Below, piece by piece: positions 8,757-17,044 of a DNA stretch of 64,000 nucleotides. Position 1 is the first letter of the stretch, and each line of letters starts with the position of its first letter. The position numbers and the translations under genes are program-made. The notes under the pieces were generated by a model. That model had not been told where the DNA came from. It was given only the letters and a program-made list of their open reading frames with translations, and searched no databases. This DNA comes from Streptomyces albogriseolus (GTDB taxonomy: Bacteria; Actinomycetota; Actinomycetes; Streptomycetales; Streptomycetaceae): contig BMVA01000025.1 of NCBI GenBank assembly GCA_014650475.1, positions 30,451 through 94,450 on the forward strand, in the 5' to 3' direction.

Positions 8757-9746
8757 TCAGTGCGCGTGCCCGGACTTCTTCCCGGCGGACCCGGTGTGGC
8801 CGCCGTGCTCGTGCGGGTGGTAGCCGGGGATGGTGCCGTCCGGTTTCTTCACCAGGAACAGGCCGACCATGCCCATGTCGGCGTGGCTCTGGACGTGGCA
8901 GTGGTACATCCAGGCGCCCGCGCCCACCCCCTCCCCCGCGATCACCTGGAAGCCGAAGGAGTCGGCGGGGCCGCAGATCTTGGTGTCGACGACCCGGGTG
9001 GGGTCGTCGGGCCCGGTGAGGATGCCGGTGCGGTTGTCCGCCCAGCGGTGACCGTGCATGTGGAAGGTGTGGTAGTACTCGCCGTGCGTGATCATGACGA
9101 TCTCGACCCGGTCGCCCACGGTGGCCTCGACGTTGGGGCCGGTGTGCGCGGGCTGGTTGTTGATCGTCATGTCGTTGAAGACGATGGTGTGGGTGGCGTC
9201 GGGCAGGACATCGCCCTTGCGGCGCACGATCACGGGCCCGTACAGGCCCCTGCGGATGCCTCCGGTGCCGTGCTCCGTTCCGACGACGTGGTCGTGGTAG
9301 TGCCAGTAGCCCGCGCTGCCCGACCGCCAGGTACCGTCCGCGCGGCGACCGGGCTCATGGGTGCGCCAGGTGTAGGTGCGGGTGCCGCCGGGTTCGACGG
9401 CGCTCCTGGTCTGCCGGGTGCCGTCGCTGGTGATCTCGTAGTCGACGCCGTGGACGTGCAGGCTCACCGGCACGTCCGTGGTGTTCTCGAACTCGATGTG
9501 CAGGGTGTCGCCCTCGTTGAGCTCGATCAGCGGGCCGGGGACCGTCGCCCTGCCCTTCTCGAAGCCGTAGCCCATCTGCCCGCCGGCCAGCCGCTCGGCG
9601 TACATCTTGATGCGGCGCACCTCGCCCCCGGCGGGCGCGGTCCGCGCCGGTGCGGTCGCGCTCATGGCCTCGGGCGCCACCGACAACGATGTCGCCACGG
9701 CCGCGCCGCCCAGGAGCACCCGCCGGTTGAAACCGCGTCTGTCCAT
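8757..9746 (-). CDS. Two-domain small laccase (SLAC/EpoA-type multicopper oxidase), Tat-exported
   Basis: A 329-residue secreted multicopper oxidase very close to what I recall of S. coelicolor SLAC. The N-terminus carries a twin-arginine signal ([12 protein letters not shown]) and an Ala-rich h-region. Copper ligands: HVH (97-99), HYHDH (149-153), HTFHMHGH (226-233) and HCH plus H288 and M293 (282-293), covering the type 1 and trinuclear sites. Such enzymes are trimeric and oxidise phenols while reducing O2 to water. The ATG is preceded by GGGGAG. It is transcribed divergently from the sugar-dehydrogenase operon, with 174 bp between them, and is followed by a LacI-type gene. Whether it is functionally linked to that operon is inferred from position. 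Confidence 0.95.
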   Translation of the reverse strand: MDRRGFNRRVLLGGAAVATSLSVAPEAMSATAPARTAPAGGEVRRIKMYAERLAGGQMGYGFEKGRATVPGPLIELNEGDTLHIEFENTTDVPVSLHVHGVDYEITSDGTRQTRSAVEPGGTRTYTWRTHEPGRRADGTWRSGSAGYWHYHDHVVGTEHGTGGIRRGLYGPVIVRRKGDVLPDATHTIVFNDMTINNQPAHTGPNVEATVGDRVEIVMITHGEYYHTFHMHGHRWADNRTGILTGPDDPTRVVDTKICGPADSFGFQVIAGEGVGAGAWMYHCHVQSHADMGMVGLFLVKKPDGTIPGYHPHEHGGHTGSAGKKSGHAH

Positions 9747-9849
9747 GCCGAACTCCCCAGATGGCTGTCATGAACCTGTGAAACCGTAGCGGCCCGGCCC
9801 GTGTTTATCCACACTCAGGACAAAGTCCGTTTCTTTGCCGCGATAGGTC

Positions 9850-9878
9850 TTGGCGTCTGACGCAAAGAGGTCTAGCTT
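9850..9878 (+). promoter_or_regulatory. Candidate promoter for the ThuA/sugar-dehydrogenase operon
   Basis: TTGGCG (9850-9855) and TAGCTT (9873-9878, fits TANNNT) are 17 bp apart. A small inverted repeat, GCGTC-T-GACGC (9853-9863), overlaps the -35 side and could be an operator. The region between the divergent laccase and dehydrogenase genes also holds GGAC-AAA-GTCC at 9818-9828. Confidence 0.4.
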
Positions 9879-9920
9879 CCTTGACGCTGTTGCTGCGACC
9901 GAGGAGGGGTGGGTGGCCAC

Positions 9921-12452
9921 GTGCGGTCCACATCGCATCACGAACCCATGGATTCAGCAGGGTTGGACACGTCGAGTACCTCGAACGCACGAAGGACGAG
10001 AATCAGACGACGCGCCTGGGCGGCCACCGTGGCCGCCGGTGTCGTCGCCGCCGGCCTGCTGTCGGGTCCCGCCAGCGCGCGACCGGCCCCGGATCCGTCC
10101 CTGACAACGATGTCCATCACGTCGCCGCCCGGCGGCGCGAACGTCCGTGTGCTGCTGTTCTACGGCTCGGCGGCGGGCGGTGAGGAGTCACCGCTGGTGA
10201 ACGCCGGGATCGCGGCGATCGAGCGGATCGGGCAGACCGGTCCGGAGAACCAGCGCTTCACGGTGACCGCCACCGGTGACGCGTCGGTCTTCACCAACGA
10301 CAAGAAGCTGAGCCGTTTCAACACGATCGTGTTCCTCACCGGCGGCGGGGACGTCCTCGACCCGGAGCAGGAGGCGGGCCTCGAGGCGTACATGGAGGCC
10401 GGCGGCGGTTTCGTCGGCCTGCACGACGCGGCCCGCGCGGAGCCGTACTCGGACTGGTTCACCGGTCTGATCGGCGCCCGCCCGGCTGCGGGCCAGACCA
10501 CGGTGCAGCGGGCGACCGTGGAGGTCGGCGACCGGGTGCACCCGGCGACCAGGAGCCTGCCGCTGGAGTGGAAGCGGCCCGACAAGTGGCTGAACTGGAC
10601 CGAGAACCCCTCCGGCGAAGTGCACACGGTGGCCCGGGTCCGCGAGTCGACGTACCAGCCCGGCGCCGGCGCAGGCGGCTGGGACCACCCGGTCAGCTGG
10701 TGCCGTGACTACGACGGCGGCCGCTCCTTCTACACCGGCATGGGCGGCACGGTGTCGTCCTACGACGAGACCGACTTCCGCGAGCATCTGCGCGGCGCCC
10801 TGCTGTGGACCACCCGCCTGGTGCGGGCCGACTGCAAGGCGACCATCACCGGGAACTACAAGGCGGAGCGGCTCACCCAGCCCAACCAGCCCGGACAGAA
10901 CGACCAGATCGGCGAGCCGCACGGCCTGGTCACCGCGCCCGACGGCCGTGTGTTCTACATCGGCCGGGGCGGCGCGGACGCCTCCCAGCCGGTCGTCACC
11001 GACTGGAACGACCCGGATGTCGGCAAGGGCACGGGAGAGATCCACGTCTACGACCCGAGGACCAAGAAGGTCACCCTCGCCGGCGCGCTCACCGTCTTCG
11101 GCAACAAGGGCGGCGGCGACGAGCTGACCAAGGTCGAGGAGGGTCTGCTCGGGATCGAGCTCGATCCGGAGTTCGCCCGGAACGGATGGGTGTACCTGCA
11201 CTACACCCCGCACTCCGGGATCGACCGGGACACGCGCATGGCCGAGCGGCGGGTCTCCCGCTTCACGCTCGACCACGCCACCGGCAAGCTGGACCTGCGC
11301 AGCGAGAAGGTGCTGCTGACGTGGCCGGTGCAGATCCACAGCTGCTGCCACGCGGGCGGCGGGATGGCCTGGGACTCCAAGGGCAACCTGTACATCGCCA
11401 CCGGTGACAACAACTCCAGCGGCTTCAGCGCCGGCTACTCGGGCAACAACCCGCAGCCCCACTACAAGGGCGTGTCCTTCGCCGACGCGCGCCGCACCGC
11501 CGGCAACACCAACAACCTCAACGGCAAGATCCTGCGCATCCACCCGGAGCCGGACGGCACGTACACCCTCCCCGAGGGCAACCTGTTCACCGGCAAGGAG
11601 ACCGACGAGGGCGGCGGCAAGACCCGCGGCGAGATCTACGTGATGGGCGTGCGCAACCCGGCGCGCATCTCCGTCGACCAGAAGACCGACATCCTCTACG
11701 CGGGCTGGGTCGGCCCGGACGCGGGCGCCCCCTCGGCGACCTGGGGCCCGGCCAAGTACGACACCTTCGCCGTCATCACCAAGGCGTCCAACCGCGGCTG
11801 GCCGTACTGCATGGGCAACAAGCAGCCCTACCGGGACCGCAACCTGCCCGACCCGTCCAAGCCGCTGGGCTGGTACGACTGCGACCACCCGAAGAACGAG
11901 TCGCCGAACAACGACGGCCTGGTCAACCTGCCGCCGGTGACCGGCAACAACATCTGGTACGCGCCGCAGGGCGGCGGCCCGGACTTCCCGCGCGACGAGA
12001 ACGGCGTCCCGTCCTACAAGCAGGACGAGGCGACGTACCGGCTGCCCTGGCTCAAGGGCGGCGGGCAGGCCGCGATGAACGGGCCGGTCTACCGCTACGA
12101 CGAGGCGAACTCCAGTGACGTCAAGTGGCCCGCGTACTGGGACGGCAAGTGGTTCGTCGGCGACTTCTACGACGCCGACCAGCCGCGCAACGCGGTGCTG
12201 ATGGATCCGAGGACGCAGGGCGACGGCGGTCTGCCGGTGCACTCGGAGTCCCTGAAGAAGATCGTGCCGGTCGGCAACGACGGCATCAAGAACCTGATGG
12301 GCTGGACGTTCGGTCCGGACGGTGCGCTGTATGTGCTGGACTACGGGCGCGGGTTCTTCACCTCCGACGCCAAGTCCGCGCTGTGGCAGGTCACCTACAC
12401 GGGCGGCGGGCCGACCCCGGCCGCCGGACAGCTGGCGAGGGGGACGCGGTGA
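9921..12452 (+). CDS. Secreted ThuA-domain / PQQ-type glucose-sorbosone dehydrogenase fusion
   Basis: About 843 residues. After a basic N-terminus and hydrophobic signal (AATVAAGVVAAGLLSGPASA) comes a ThuA-like domain (roughly 65-290, with VLLFYGSAAGGEE, GGGFVGLHDA and LWTTRLVRADC), then a six-bladed glucose/sorbosone dehydrogenase domain (roughly 310-820, with GLLGIELDPEF, HSCCHAGGGMAWD, KILRIHPEPDG and FGPDGALYVLDYG). ThuA proteins act in disaccharide and 3-keto-sugar metabolism; the GSDH fold is a soluble PQQ-dependent aldose dehydrogenase. The start is uncertain: the ribosome-binding site GAGGAGG (9901-9907) is too close to a GTG at 9909 and somewhat far from this GTG; an ATG at 9948 is also possible. 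It overlaps the next gene by 4 bp (GTGA), so they form an operon. Confidence 0.88.
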   Translation: MRSTSHHEPMDSAGLDTSSTSNARRTRIRRRAWAATVAAGVVAAGLLSGPASARPAPDPSLTTMSITSPPGGANVRVLLFYGSAAGGEESPLVNAGIAAIERIGQTGPENQRFTVTATGDASVFTNDKKLSRFNTIVFLTGGGDVLDPEQEAGLEAYMEAGGGFVGLHDAARAEPYSDWFTGLIGARPAAGQTTVQRATVEVGDRVHPATRSLPLEWKRPDKWLNWTENPSGEVHTVARVRESTYQPGAGAGGWDHPVSWCRDYDGGRSFYTGMGGTVSSYDETDFREHLRGALLWTTRLVRADCKATITGNYKAERLTQPNQPGQNDQIGEPHGLVTAPDGRVFYIGRGGADASQPVVTDWNDPDVGKGTGEIHVYDPRTKKVTLAGALTVFGNKGGGDELTKVEEGLLGIELDPEFARNGWVYLHYTPHSGIDRDTRMAERRVSRFTLDHATGKLDLRSEKVLLTWPVQIHSCCHAGGGMAWDSKGNLYIATGDNNSSGFSAGYSGNNPQPHYKGVSFADARRTAGNTNNLNGKILRIHPEPDGTYTLPEGNLFTGKETDEGGGKTRGEIYVMGVRNPARISVDQKTDILYAGWVGPDAGAPSATWGPAKYDTFAVITKASNRGWPYCMGNKQPYRDRNLPDPSKPLGWYDCDHPKNESPNNDGLVNLPPVTGNNIWYAPQGGGPDFPRDENGVPSYKQDEATYRLPWLKGGGQAAMNGPVYRYDEANSSDVKWPAYWDGKWFVGDFYDADQPRNAVLMDPRTQGDGGLPVHSESLKKIVPVGNDGIKNLMGWTFGPDGALYVLDYGRGFFTSDAKSALWQVTYTGGGPTPAAGQLARGTR

Positions 12453-14653
12453 TACGCCGACCGAGAGTGTGGGCCGTGCTGCTGGCCGGCCTGATGACGC
12501 TGCTCGGCCTGCAGGCGCTGCCCGCCGCCGGGCAGCCGAGGGCCGAGGGCGCCCGCGCGGCGGCCCAGGTCCTCACCTGGACCGCCGACAACGACATCGA
12601 CGCGTACCGGTCCGCGCCGGCCACGGCGGTGGCCGGTCCCGCGACGATCGTCTTCGAGAACAGCGAGGCCACCGGCAACACCACCGGCATGCCGCACACC
12701 CTGACGTTCGTCACCTCCGACCCGGAGTACAACAGCGACGTCCAGCTGAACATCCTGGCCAACCCGTCCGACGCGCAGGGCGGCCGGCACACCGCGGAGG
12801 TGACGCTCACCCCGGGCAGGTACCTCTACCACTGCACCATCCCCGGCCACGGGTCGATGCGGGGCGTGCTGACGGTCACCGAGGGCGGCGGAGAGGACAC
12901 CACCGCGCCCGAGGTCACGGCGAAGGTCACCGGCACGCAGAACGACGCGGGCGCGTACGTCGGCGCCGCGACCGTGGCCCTCGATGCCACGGACGAGGGG
13001 TCGGGCGTGGACCACGTCGAGTACGTACTCGACGACGAGGAGGTCTGGCAGCCGTACACCGCCCCGGTCGTGGTCGACCAGGTCGGCACGCACACCGTCC
13101 GCTACCGCGCCCTGGACAGGGCCGGCAACGTGTCGGAGGAGAAGAGCGCCGGGTTCACCGTCGTCGCTCCTCCGTCGGACGACACCACGCCGCCGGAGAC
13201 CTCGGCGACCGTGGACGGCGAGAAGAACGCCGACGGTCACTACATCGACATGGCGACGGTCACCGTCACCGCGTCCGACACCGGCTCCGGCGTCAACACC
13301 ATCGAGTACGCGCTCGGCGCGGACGGCGCATGGCAGCCGTACGCCGGTCCGGTGATGGTGCACGAGGCGGGCACGCACACCGTCCGCTACCGGGCCACCG
13401 ACAAGGCGGGCAACGTCGCGGCGGAGAAGAGCGTGGAGTTCACGGTCGTCGCCGCACCTCCGCAGGACACCACCCCGCCCGCCACCGGCGTCACCGTGCA
13501 GGGTACGAAGAACTCCGACGGCGCCTACGTCGGCCGCGCCACGGTGACGGTCAGCGCCGACGACGGGCACGGCGGGTCCGGTGTGGCACGCGTCGAGTAC
13601 TCCCTCGACGCCGGTCCGTACCTGGCGTACACCGCGCCCGTGGTGGTGGACCGGGCCGGCCGGCACACCGTGGCCTACCGGGCCACCGACGAGGCCGGCA
13701 ACACCTCCGAGCCGCTCACGGTGAGCTTCACGGTGGTGTCCGGCGGCGTGCCCGCGCCCCCCTGCCCCGAGTACGACGAGCGGCTGACGGTGATCGTCGG
13801 CACGGTCGACTCGGGAGTGCCGAACCGGGTGACCGACAACCGGTGCCGGATCGGCGAGATGATCGAGGACGAGAAGGAGTGGACCTCGCAGGCGTTGTTC
13901 CTGAAGCACGTCAGGACGGTGCTGGACGCGCTGGAGAAGGAAGGGGTCGTCGACCGGCGGGAGTACCGGGCGATCAACAAGGCGGCCCGGCAGTCCGGCA
14001 TCGGCACGCCCGGCCAGACCGAGGGGTACCGCACCATCCTGGACGGCACGGAGGAGTCGTTCGCCAAGTGGGAGCAGGTGGGCGGCGGTTCGTTCAGCCT
14101 GAACCCGGACGGGTCGATCACCTCGGGCACCACCCGGGGCGGGCTCGGCATGCTGTGGTTCCCGCAGCGCACGTACGGCGACTTCTCGCTGAAGCTCCAG
14201 TGGCGTGACGACGCCCCGGGCACCGGCAACGCCAACTCCGGTGTGTTCGTGCGGTTCCCGCAGATCCACGACCATCCGGAGGAGCCCCGGCCCGAGTGGG
14301 CGGCGATCAGATTCGGGCACGAGGTCCAGGTGTTCGACTCGCCCACCGGGGACATGTACAAGACCGGCTCCGTGTACGGCTTCGACCGTGTGGGCCTGGC
14401 CGGCGCGGGCGTGACGCAGAAGGGCACCTGGAACGACTACGAGATCCGAGTGGTGGACCAGCACTACGAGGTCTACCGCAACGGCGTGCTGATCAACGAG
14501 TTCGACAACATCGGCGGTCTGGACTTCTCCCCGCCGCGCTCGGACGACCCGGGCACGGACGGGCGGCGGTACGCCTCCGGCTACATCGGACTGCAGGTGC
14601 ACGGCACGACGGACGTCGTCTCCTACCGGGACGTGCGGATCAAGGACCTGTAG
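12449..14653 (+). CDS. Secreted cupredoxin / triple Ig-like (OmpL47-type) / DUF1080 multidomain protein
   Basis: A 734-residue exported protein. Order: signal peptide (about 1-33); plastocyanin-like cupredoxin (about 38-148) with copper-site candidates in MPHTLTF and YLYHCTIPGHGSMRG; three tandem Ig-like repeats of about 95 residues each (DATDEGSGVDHVEY, ASDTGSGVNTIEY, ADDGHGGSGVARVEY, each ending near HTVRYRA..AGN); a helical spacer; and a C-terminal DUF1080 concanavalin-like domain (about 555-734, WKE-type YGDFSLKLQWR and NSGVFVRF). DUF1080 members include 3-keto-disaccharide hydrolases. Its GTG overlaps the stop of the upstream dehydrogenase. Together they suggest extracellular oxidation of a glycan or disaccharide, with the cupredoxin as a possible electron carrier (inference). 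Confidence 0.87.
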   Translation: MIRRPRVWAVLLAGLMTLLGLQALPAAGQPRAEGARAAAQVLTWTADNDIDAYRSAPATAVAGPATIVFENSEATGNTTGMPHTLTFVTSDPEYNSDVQLNILANPSDAQGGRHTAEVTLTPGRYLYHCTIPGHGSMRGVLTVTEGGGEDTTAPEVTAKVTGTQNDAGAYVGAATVALDATDEGSGVDHVEYVLDDEEVWQPYTAPVVVDQVGTHTVRYRALDRAGNVSEEKSAGFTVVAPPSDDTTPPETSATVDGEKNADGHYIDMATVTVTASDTGSGVNTIEYALGADGAWQPYAGPVMVHEAGTHTVRYRATDKAGNVAAEKSVEFTVVAAPPQDTTPPATGVTVQGTKNSDGAYVGRATVTVSADDGHGGSGVARVEYSLDAGPYLAYTAPVVVDRAGRHTVAYRATDEAGNTSEPLTVSFTVVSGGVPAPPCPEYDERLTVIVGTVDSGVPNRVTDNRCRIGEMIEDEKEWTSQALFLKHVRTVLDALEKEGVVDRREYRAINKAARQSGIGTPGQTEGYRTILDGTEESFAKWEQVGGGSFSLNPDGSITSGTTRGGLGMLWFPQRTYGDFSLKLQWRDDAPGTGNANSGVFVRFPQIHDHPEEPRPEWAAIRFGHEVQVFDSPTGDMYKTGSVYGFDRVGLAGAGVTQKGTWNDYEIRVVDQHYEVYRNGVLINEFDNIGGLDFSPPRSDDPGTDGRRYASGYIGLQVHGTTDVVSYRDVRIKDL

Positions 14654-14680
14654 GGCGAGAGGGTTCGTGAACGAGCCGGG

Positions 14681-15703
14681 TCAGGAGGCCGAGGGTTTCG
14701 GCTTCCTGGCCCGGCTCGGCTGCACCCGGCTGGGCTCGCCCGGCATCTTCGGGTACTCCGGCGGGTAGGGCAGGTCGCCGAGCCCGTGGTCGTGCTCGTC
14801 GCGGCGGGCGAGCTCCAGCAGGGACTCCAGCGAGAAGGCGTGGTCGTCCATGTCCGCGTGCACGTCGCCGAGTTCGGCGAAGCGCGCGGGCATCGTCGTG
14901 ATGTCGAAGTCCTCCGGGTGGGCGACGCCCACCTCGTCCCAGCGCAGCGGTGCGGAGACGGGGGCGTGCGGGCGGGGCCGCACCGAGTAGGCGGAGGCGA
15001 TGGTGCGGTCGCGGGCGGTCTGGTTGTAGTCGATGAAGATCCGCTCGCCGCGCTCCTCCTTCCACCACTTGATGGTCACCCGCTCCGGCATCCGGCGCTC
15101 CATCTCGCGGCCGACGGCGATGGCGGCGCGGCGCACCTGGGTGAAGGTCCAGCGCGGCTCGATCGGCACGAAGACGTGCAGCCCGCGGCCGCCGGACGTC
15201 TTGGGCCAGCCGCGCAGCCCGTACTCGTCAAGGACGGCGCGCAGTTCACGGGCGGCGCGCGCGGCGTCGTCGTAGTCGGTGCCGGGCTGCGGGTCGAGGT
15301 CGATGCGCAGTTCGTCGGGATGTTCGACGTCCGTGCGGCGCACCGGCCAGGGGTGGAACACGAGGGTGCCGTACTGGGCCGCCCACACCACGGCGGCCTC
15401 CTCCGTGGGGCACATCTCGTCGGCGCTGCGTCCGCTGGGGAAGGTGATGTGCGCGGTGGGGATCCAGTCGGGCATGCTCTTGGGGGCGCGCTTCTGGTAG
15501 AACCACTCGCCCTCGATGCCGTCCGGATAGCGCTGGAGGGTGGTGGGGCGCTCGCGCAGGGCGCGCAGGATGCCGGGGGCGACCGCCTGGTAGTAGCGGG
15601 CGACGTCCAGCTTGGTGTAGCCACGCTCCGGGAAGAAGACCTTGTCCGGGCTGGACAGCCGCACGGTCCGGCCGCCGACCTCCAGTTCCACCGCATCGCC
15701 CAT
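14681..15703 (-). CDS. LigD-type archaeo-eukaryotic primase/polymerase domain protein (NHEJ polymerase)
   Basis: A 340-residue stand-alone polymerase domain like the PolDom of mycobacterial LigD. Visible hallmarks are the SSPDKVFFPERGYTK start, the ERPTTLQRYPDGIEGEWFYQK block, the catalytic Asp pair in RIDLDPQ, the SGGRGLHVFVP motif and FIDYNQTARDRTIASAYSVR. These enzymes add nucleotides at broken DNA ends, preferring ribonucleotides. The ATG at 15703 begins the conserved region; no strong ribosome-binding site precedes it. It is divergent from a separate ATP-dependent ligase gene, so polymerase and ligase, fused in mycobacterial LigD, are split here. No Ku gene lies in the window. It converges on the DUF1080 gene. 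Confidence 0.92.
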   Translation of the reverse strand: MGDAVELEVGGRTVRLSSPDKVFFPERGYTKLDVARYYQAVAPGILRALRERPTTLQRYPDGIEGEWFYQKRAPKSMPDWIPTAHITFPSGRSADEMCPTEEAAVVWAAQYGTLVFHPWPVRRTDVEHPDELRIDLDPQPGTDYDDAARAARELRAVLDEYGLRGWPKTSGGRGLHVFVPIEPRWTFTQVRRAAIAVGREMERRMPERVTIKWWKEERGERIFIDYNQTARDRTIASAYSVRPRPHAPVSAPLRWDEVGVAHPEDFDITTMPARFAELGDVHADMDDHAFSLESLLELARRDEHDHGLGDLPYPPEYPKMPGEPSRVQPSRARKPKPSAS

Positions 15704-15796
15704 GCGGTCACGGTAGGCGCAGCCGTCACGGCCCGCACACCGGGCGCGGCCACCCCGGTGCGGGTGTCCCCCGTGATCACCTGAGACGATGGCGGC

Positions 15797-15952
15797 ATGA
15801 TCGTGCCAGGGCTCATCGGATGCGTCGTCCTCCTGGGCGTCGCCGCGACCGCCGTCGTCATCGGGCGCGCCTTCCGCAGGGAGGTCCGGTCGCGGCGGGA
15901 GAGGGAGCGGCGGGCCGCTCTCCAGGGCGCGGACCTCGGCGTCCGTCCCTAG
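15797..15952 (+). CDS. Small single-pass membrane protein, 51 aa (hypothetical)
   Basis: An ATG-initiated 51-codon ORF. Residues 3-23 are almost wholly hydrophobic (IVPGLIGCVVLLGVAATAVV) and are followed by a strongly basic stretch rich in Arg (about 24-39). This fits a small N-out or tail-type membrane peptide. It ends 9 bp before the DNA ligase start and would be the first cistron of that operon. Such short ORFs upstream of ligases are easily missed; I do not recognise a family. The ribosome-binding site is weak, so it could also be untranslated leader. Confidence 0.4.
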   Translation: MIVPGLIGCVVLLGVAATAVVIGRAFRREVRSRRERERRAALQGADLGVRP

Positions 15953-15961
15953 AGTCGAGCC

Positions 15962-17029
15962 ATGGACCTCCCGGTGATGCCGCCCGTCAAGCCGATGCTC
16001 GCCAAGTCGGTGGCGAAGATCCCGCCGGGCATGCAGTACGAGGCGAAGTGGGACGGTTTCCGGGCGATCGTGTTCCGCGACGGCGACGAGGTGGAACTGG
16101 GCAGCCGTACGGGCAAGCCGCTCACCCGGTACTTCCCCGAGCTGGCCGAGGCGCTGCGGGAGCGCCTGCCGGAGCGGTGCGTGGTGGACGGGGAGATCGT
16201 CATCGCCCGCGAGGGGCACCTCGACTTCGACGCGCTGACGGAGCGCATCCATCCGGCGGACTCCCGGGTGCGGACGCTCGCCGAGCGGACCCCGGCGTCG
16301 TTCGTGGCGTTCGACCTGCTGGCGCTGGCGGACGAGTCGCTGCTGGACGTGCCGCTGTCCGACCGGCGGACGCTGCTGGTGCGGGCGCTGCGCGACGTCA
16401 CCCCGCCGGTGCACGTTGCGCCGGCCACCACGGACGTCGAGGTGGCGCGGGGCTGGTTCGAGCAGTACGAGGGCGCCGGTCTGGACGGGGTGGTGGCCAA
16501 GCCGCTGGACCTGCGGTACCGGCAGGACGAGCGGGCCATGTTCAAGATCAAGCACGAGCGCACGGCGGACGTGGTGGTCGCCGGGTACCGGCTGCACAAG
16601 AGCGGACCCGTGGTGGGGTCGCTGCTGCTGGGCCTGTACGACGCTCAGGGCGCCCTCCAGCACGTGGGCGTGTCGGCCGCCTTCTCGATGAAGCGGCGCG
16701 CGGAGCTGGTGGAGGAGCTGGAGCCGCTGCGGATGGAGGACGTGTCGGGTCATCCGTGGGCGGCCTGGGCGGACGAGGCGGCGCACGCGTCGGCGCGGCT
16801 GCCCGGCGCGCCGAGCCGCTGGTCGGGCAAGAAGGACCTGTCGTGGGTGCCGCTGCGGCCGGAGCGGGTGGCGGAGGTCGCGTACGACCACATGGAGAAC
16901 GGGCAGCGCTTCCGGCACACCGCCCGTTTCCGCCGCTGGCGCCCCGACCGCACCCCGGAGAGCTGCACGTACGCGCAGCTGGAGGAGCCGGTCCGCTACG
17001 ACCTCGCGGAGATCCTCGGCGGGCCGTAG
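15962..17029 (+). CDS. ATP-dependent DNA ligase (LigC-like)
   Basis: A 355-residue monomeric ligase. The nucleotidyl-acceptor motif I is EAKWDGFRA with Lys29; motif III/IIIa (SFVAFDLLAL), motif IV (LDGVVAKPL) and motif V (MFKIKHERTADVVV) follow, then an OB-fold domain ending around FRHTARFRRWRPDR. Such actinobacterial LigC enzymes seal nicks, probably in end joining or base-excision repair, as a supplement to the essential NAD-dependent LigA. It lies divergent from a LigD-type polymerase gene, consistent with joint function in end repair, and converges with the alcohol dehydrogenase gene. Confidence 0.94.
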   Translation: MDLPVMPPVKPMLAKSVAKIPPGMQYEAKWDGFRAIVFRDGDEVELGSRTGKPLTRYFPELAEALRERLPERCVVDGEIVIAREGHLDFDALTERIHPADSRVRTLAERTPASFVAFDLLALADESLLDVPLSDRRTLLVRALRDVTPPVHVAPATTDVEVARGWFEQYEGAGLDGVVAKPLDLRYRQDERAMFKIKHERTADVVVAGYRLHKSGPVVGSLLLGLYDAQGALQHVGVSAAFSMKRRAELVEELEPLRMEDVSGHPWAAWADEAAHASARLPGAPSRWSGKKDLSWVPLRPERVAEVAYDHMENGQRFRHTARFRRWRPDRTPESCTYAQLEEPVRYDLAEILGGP

Positions 17030-17044
17030 AGCCGGGGCCGTGAC

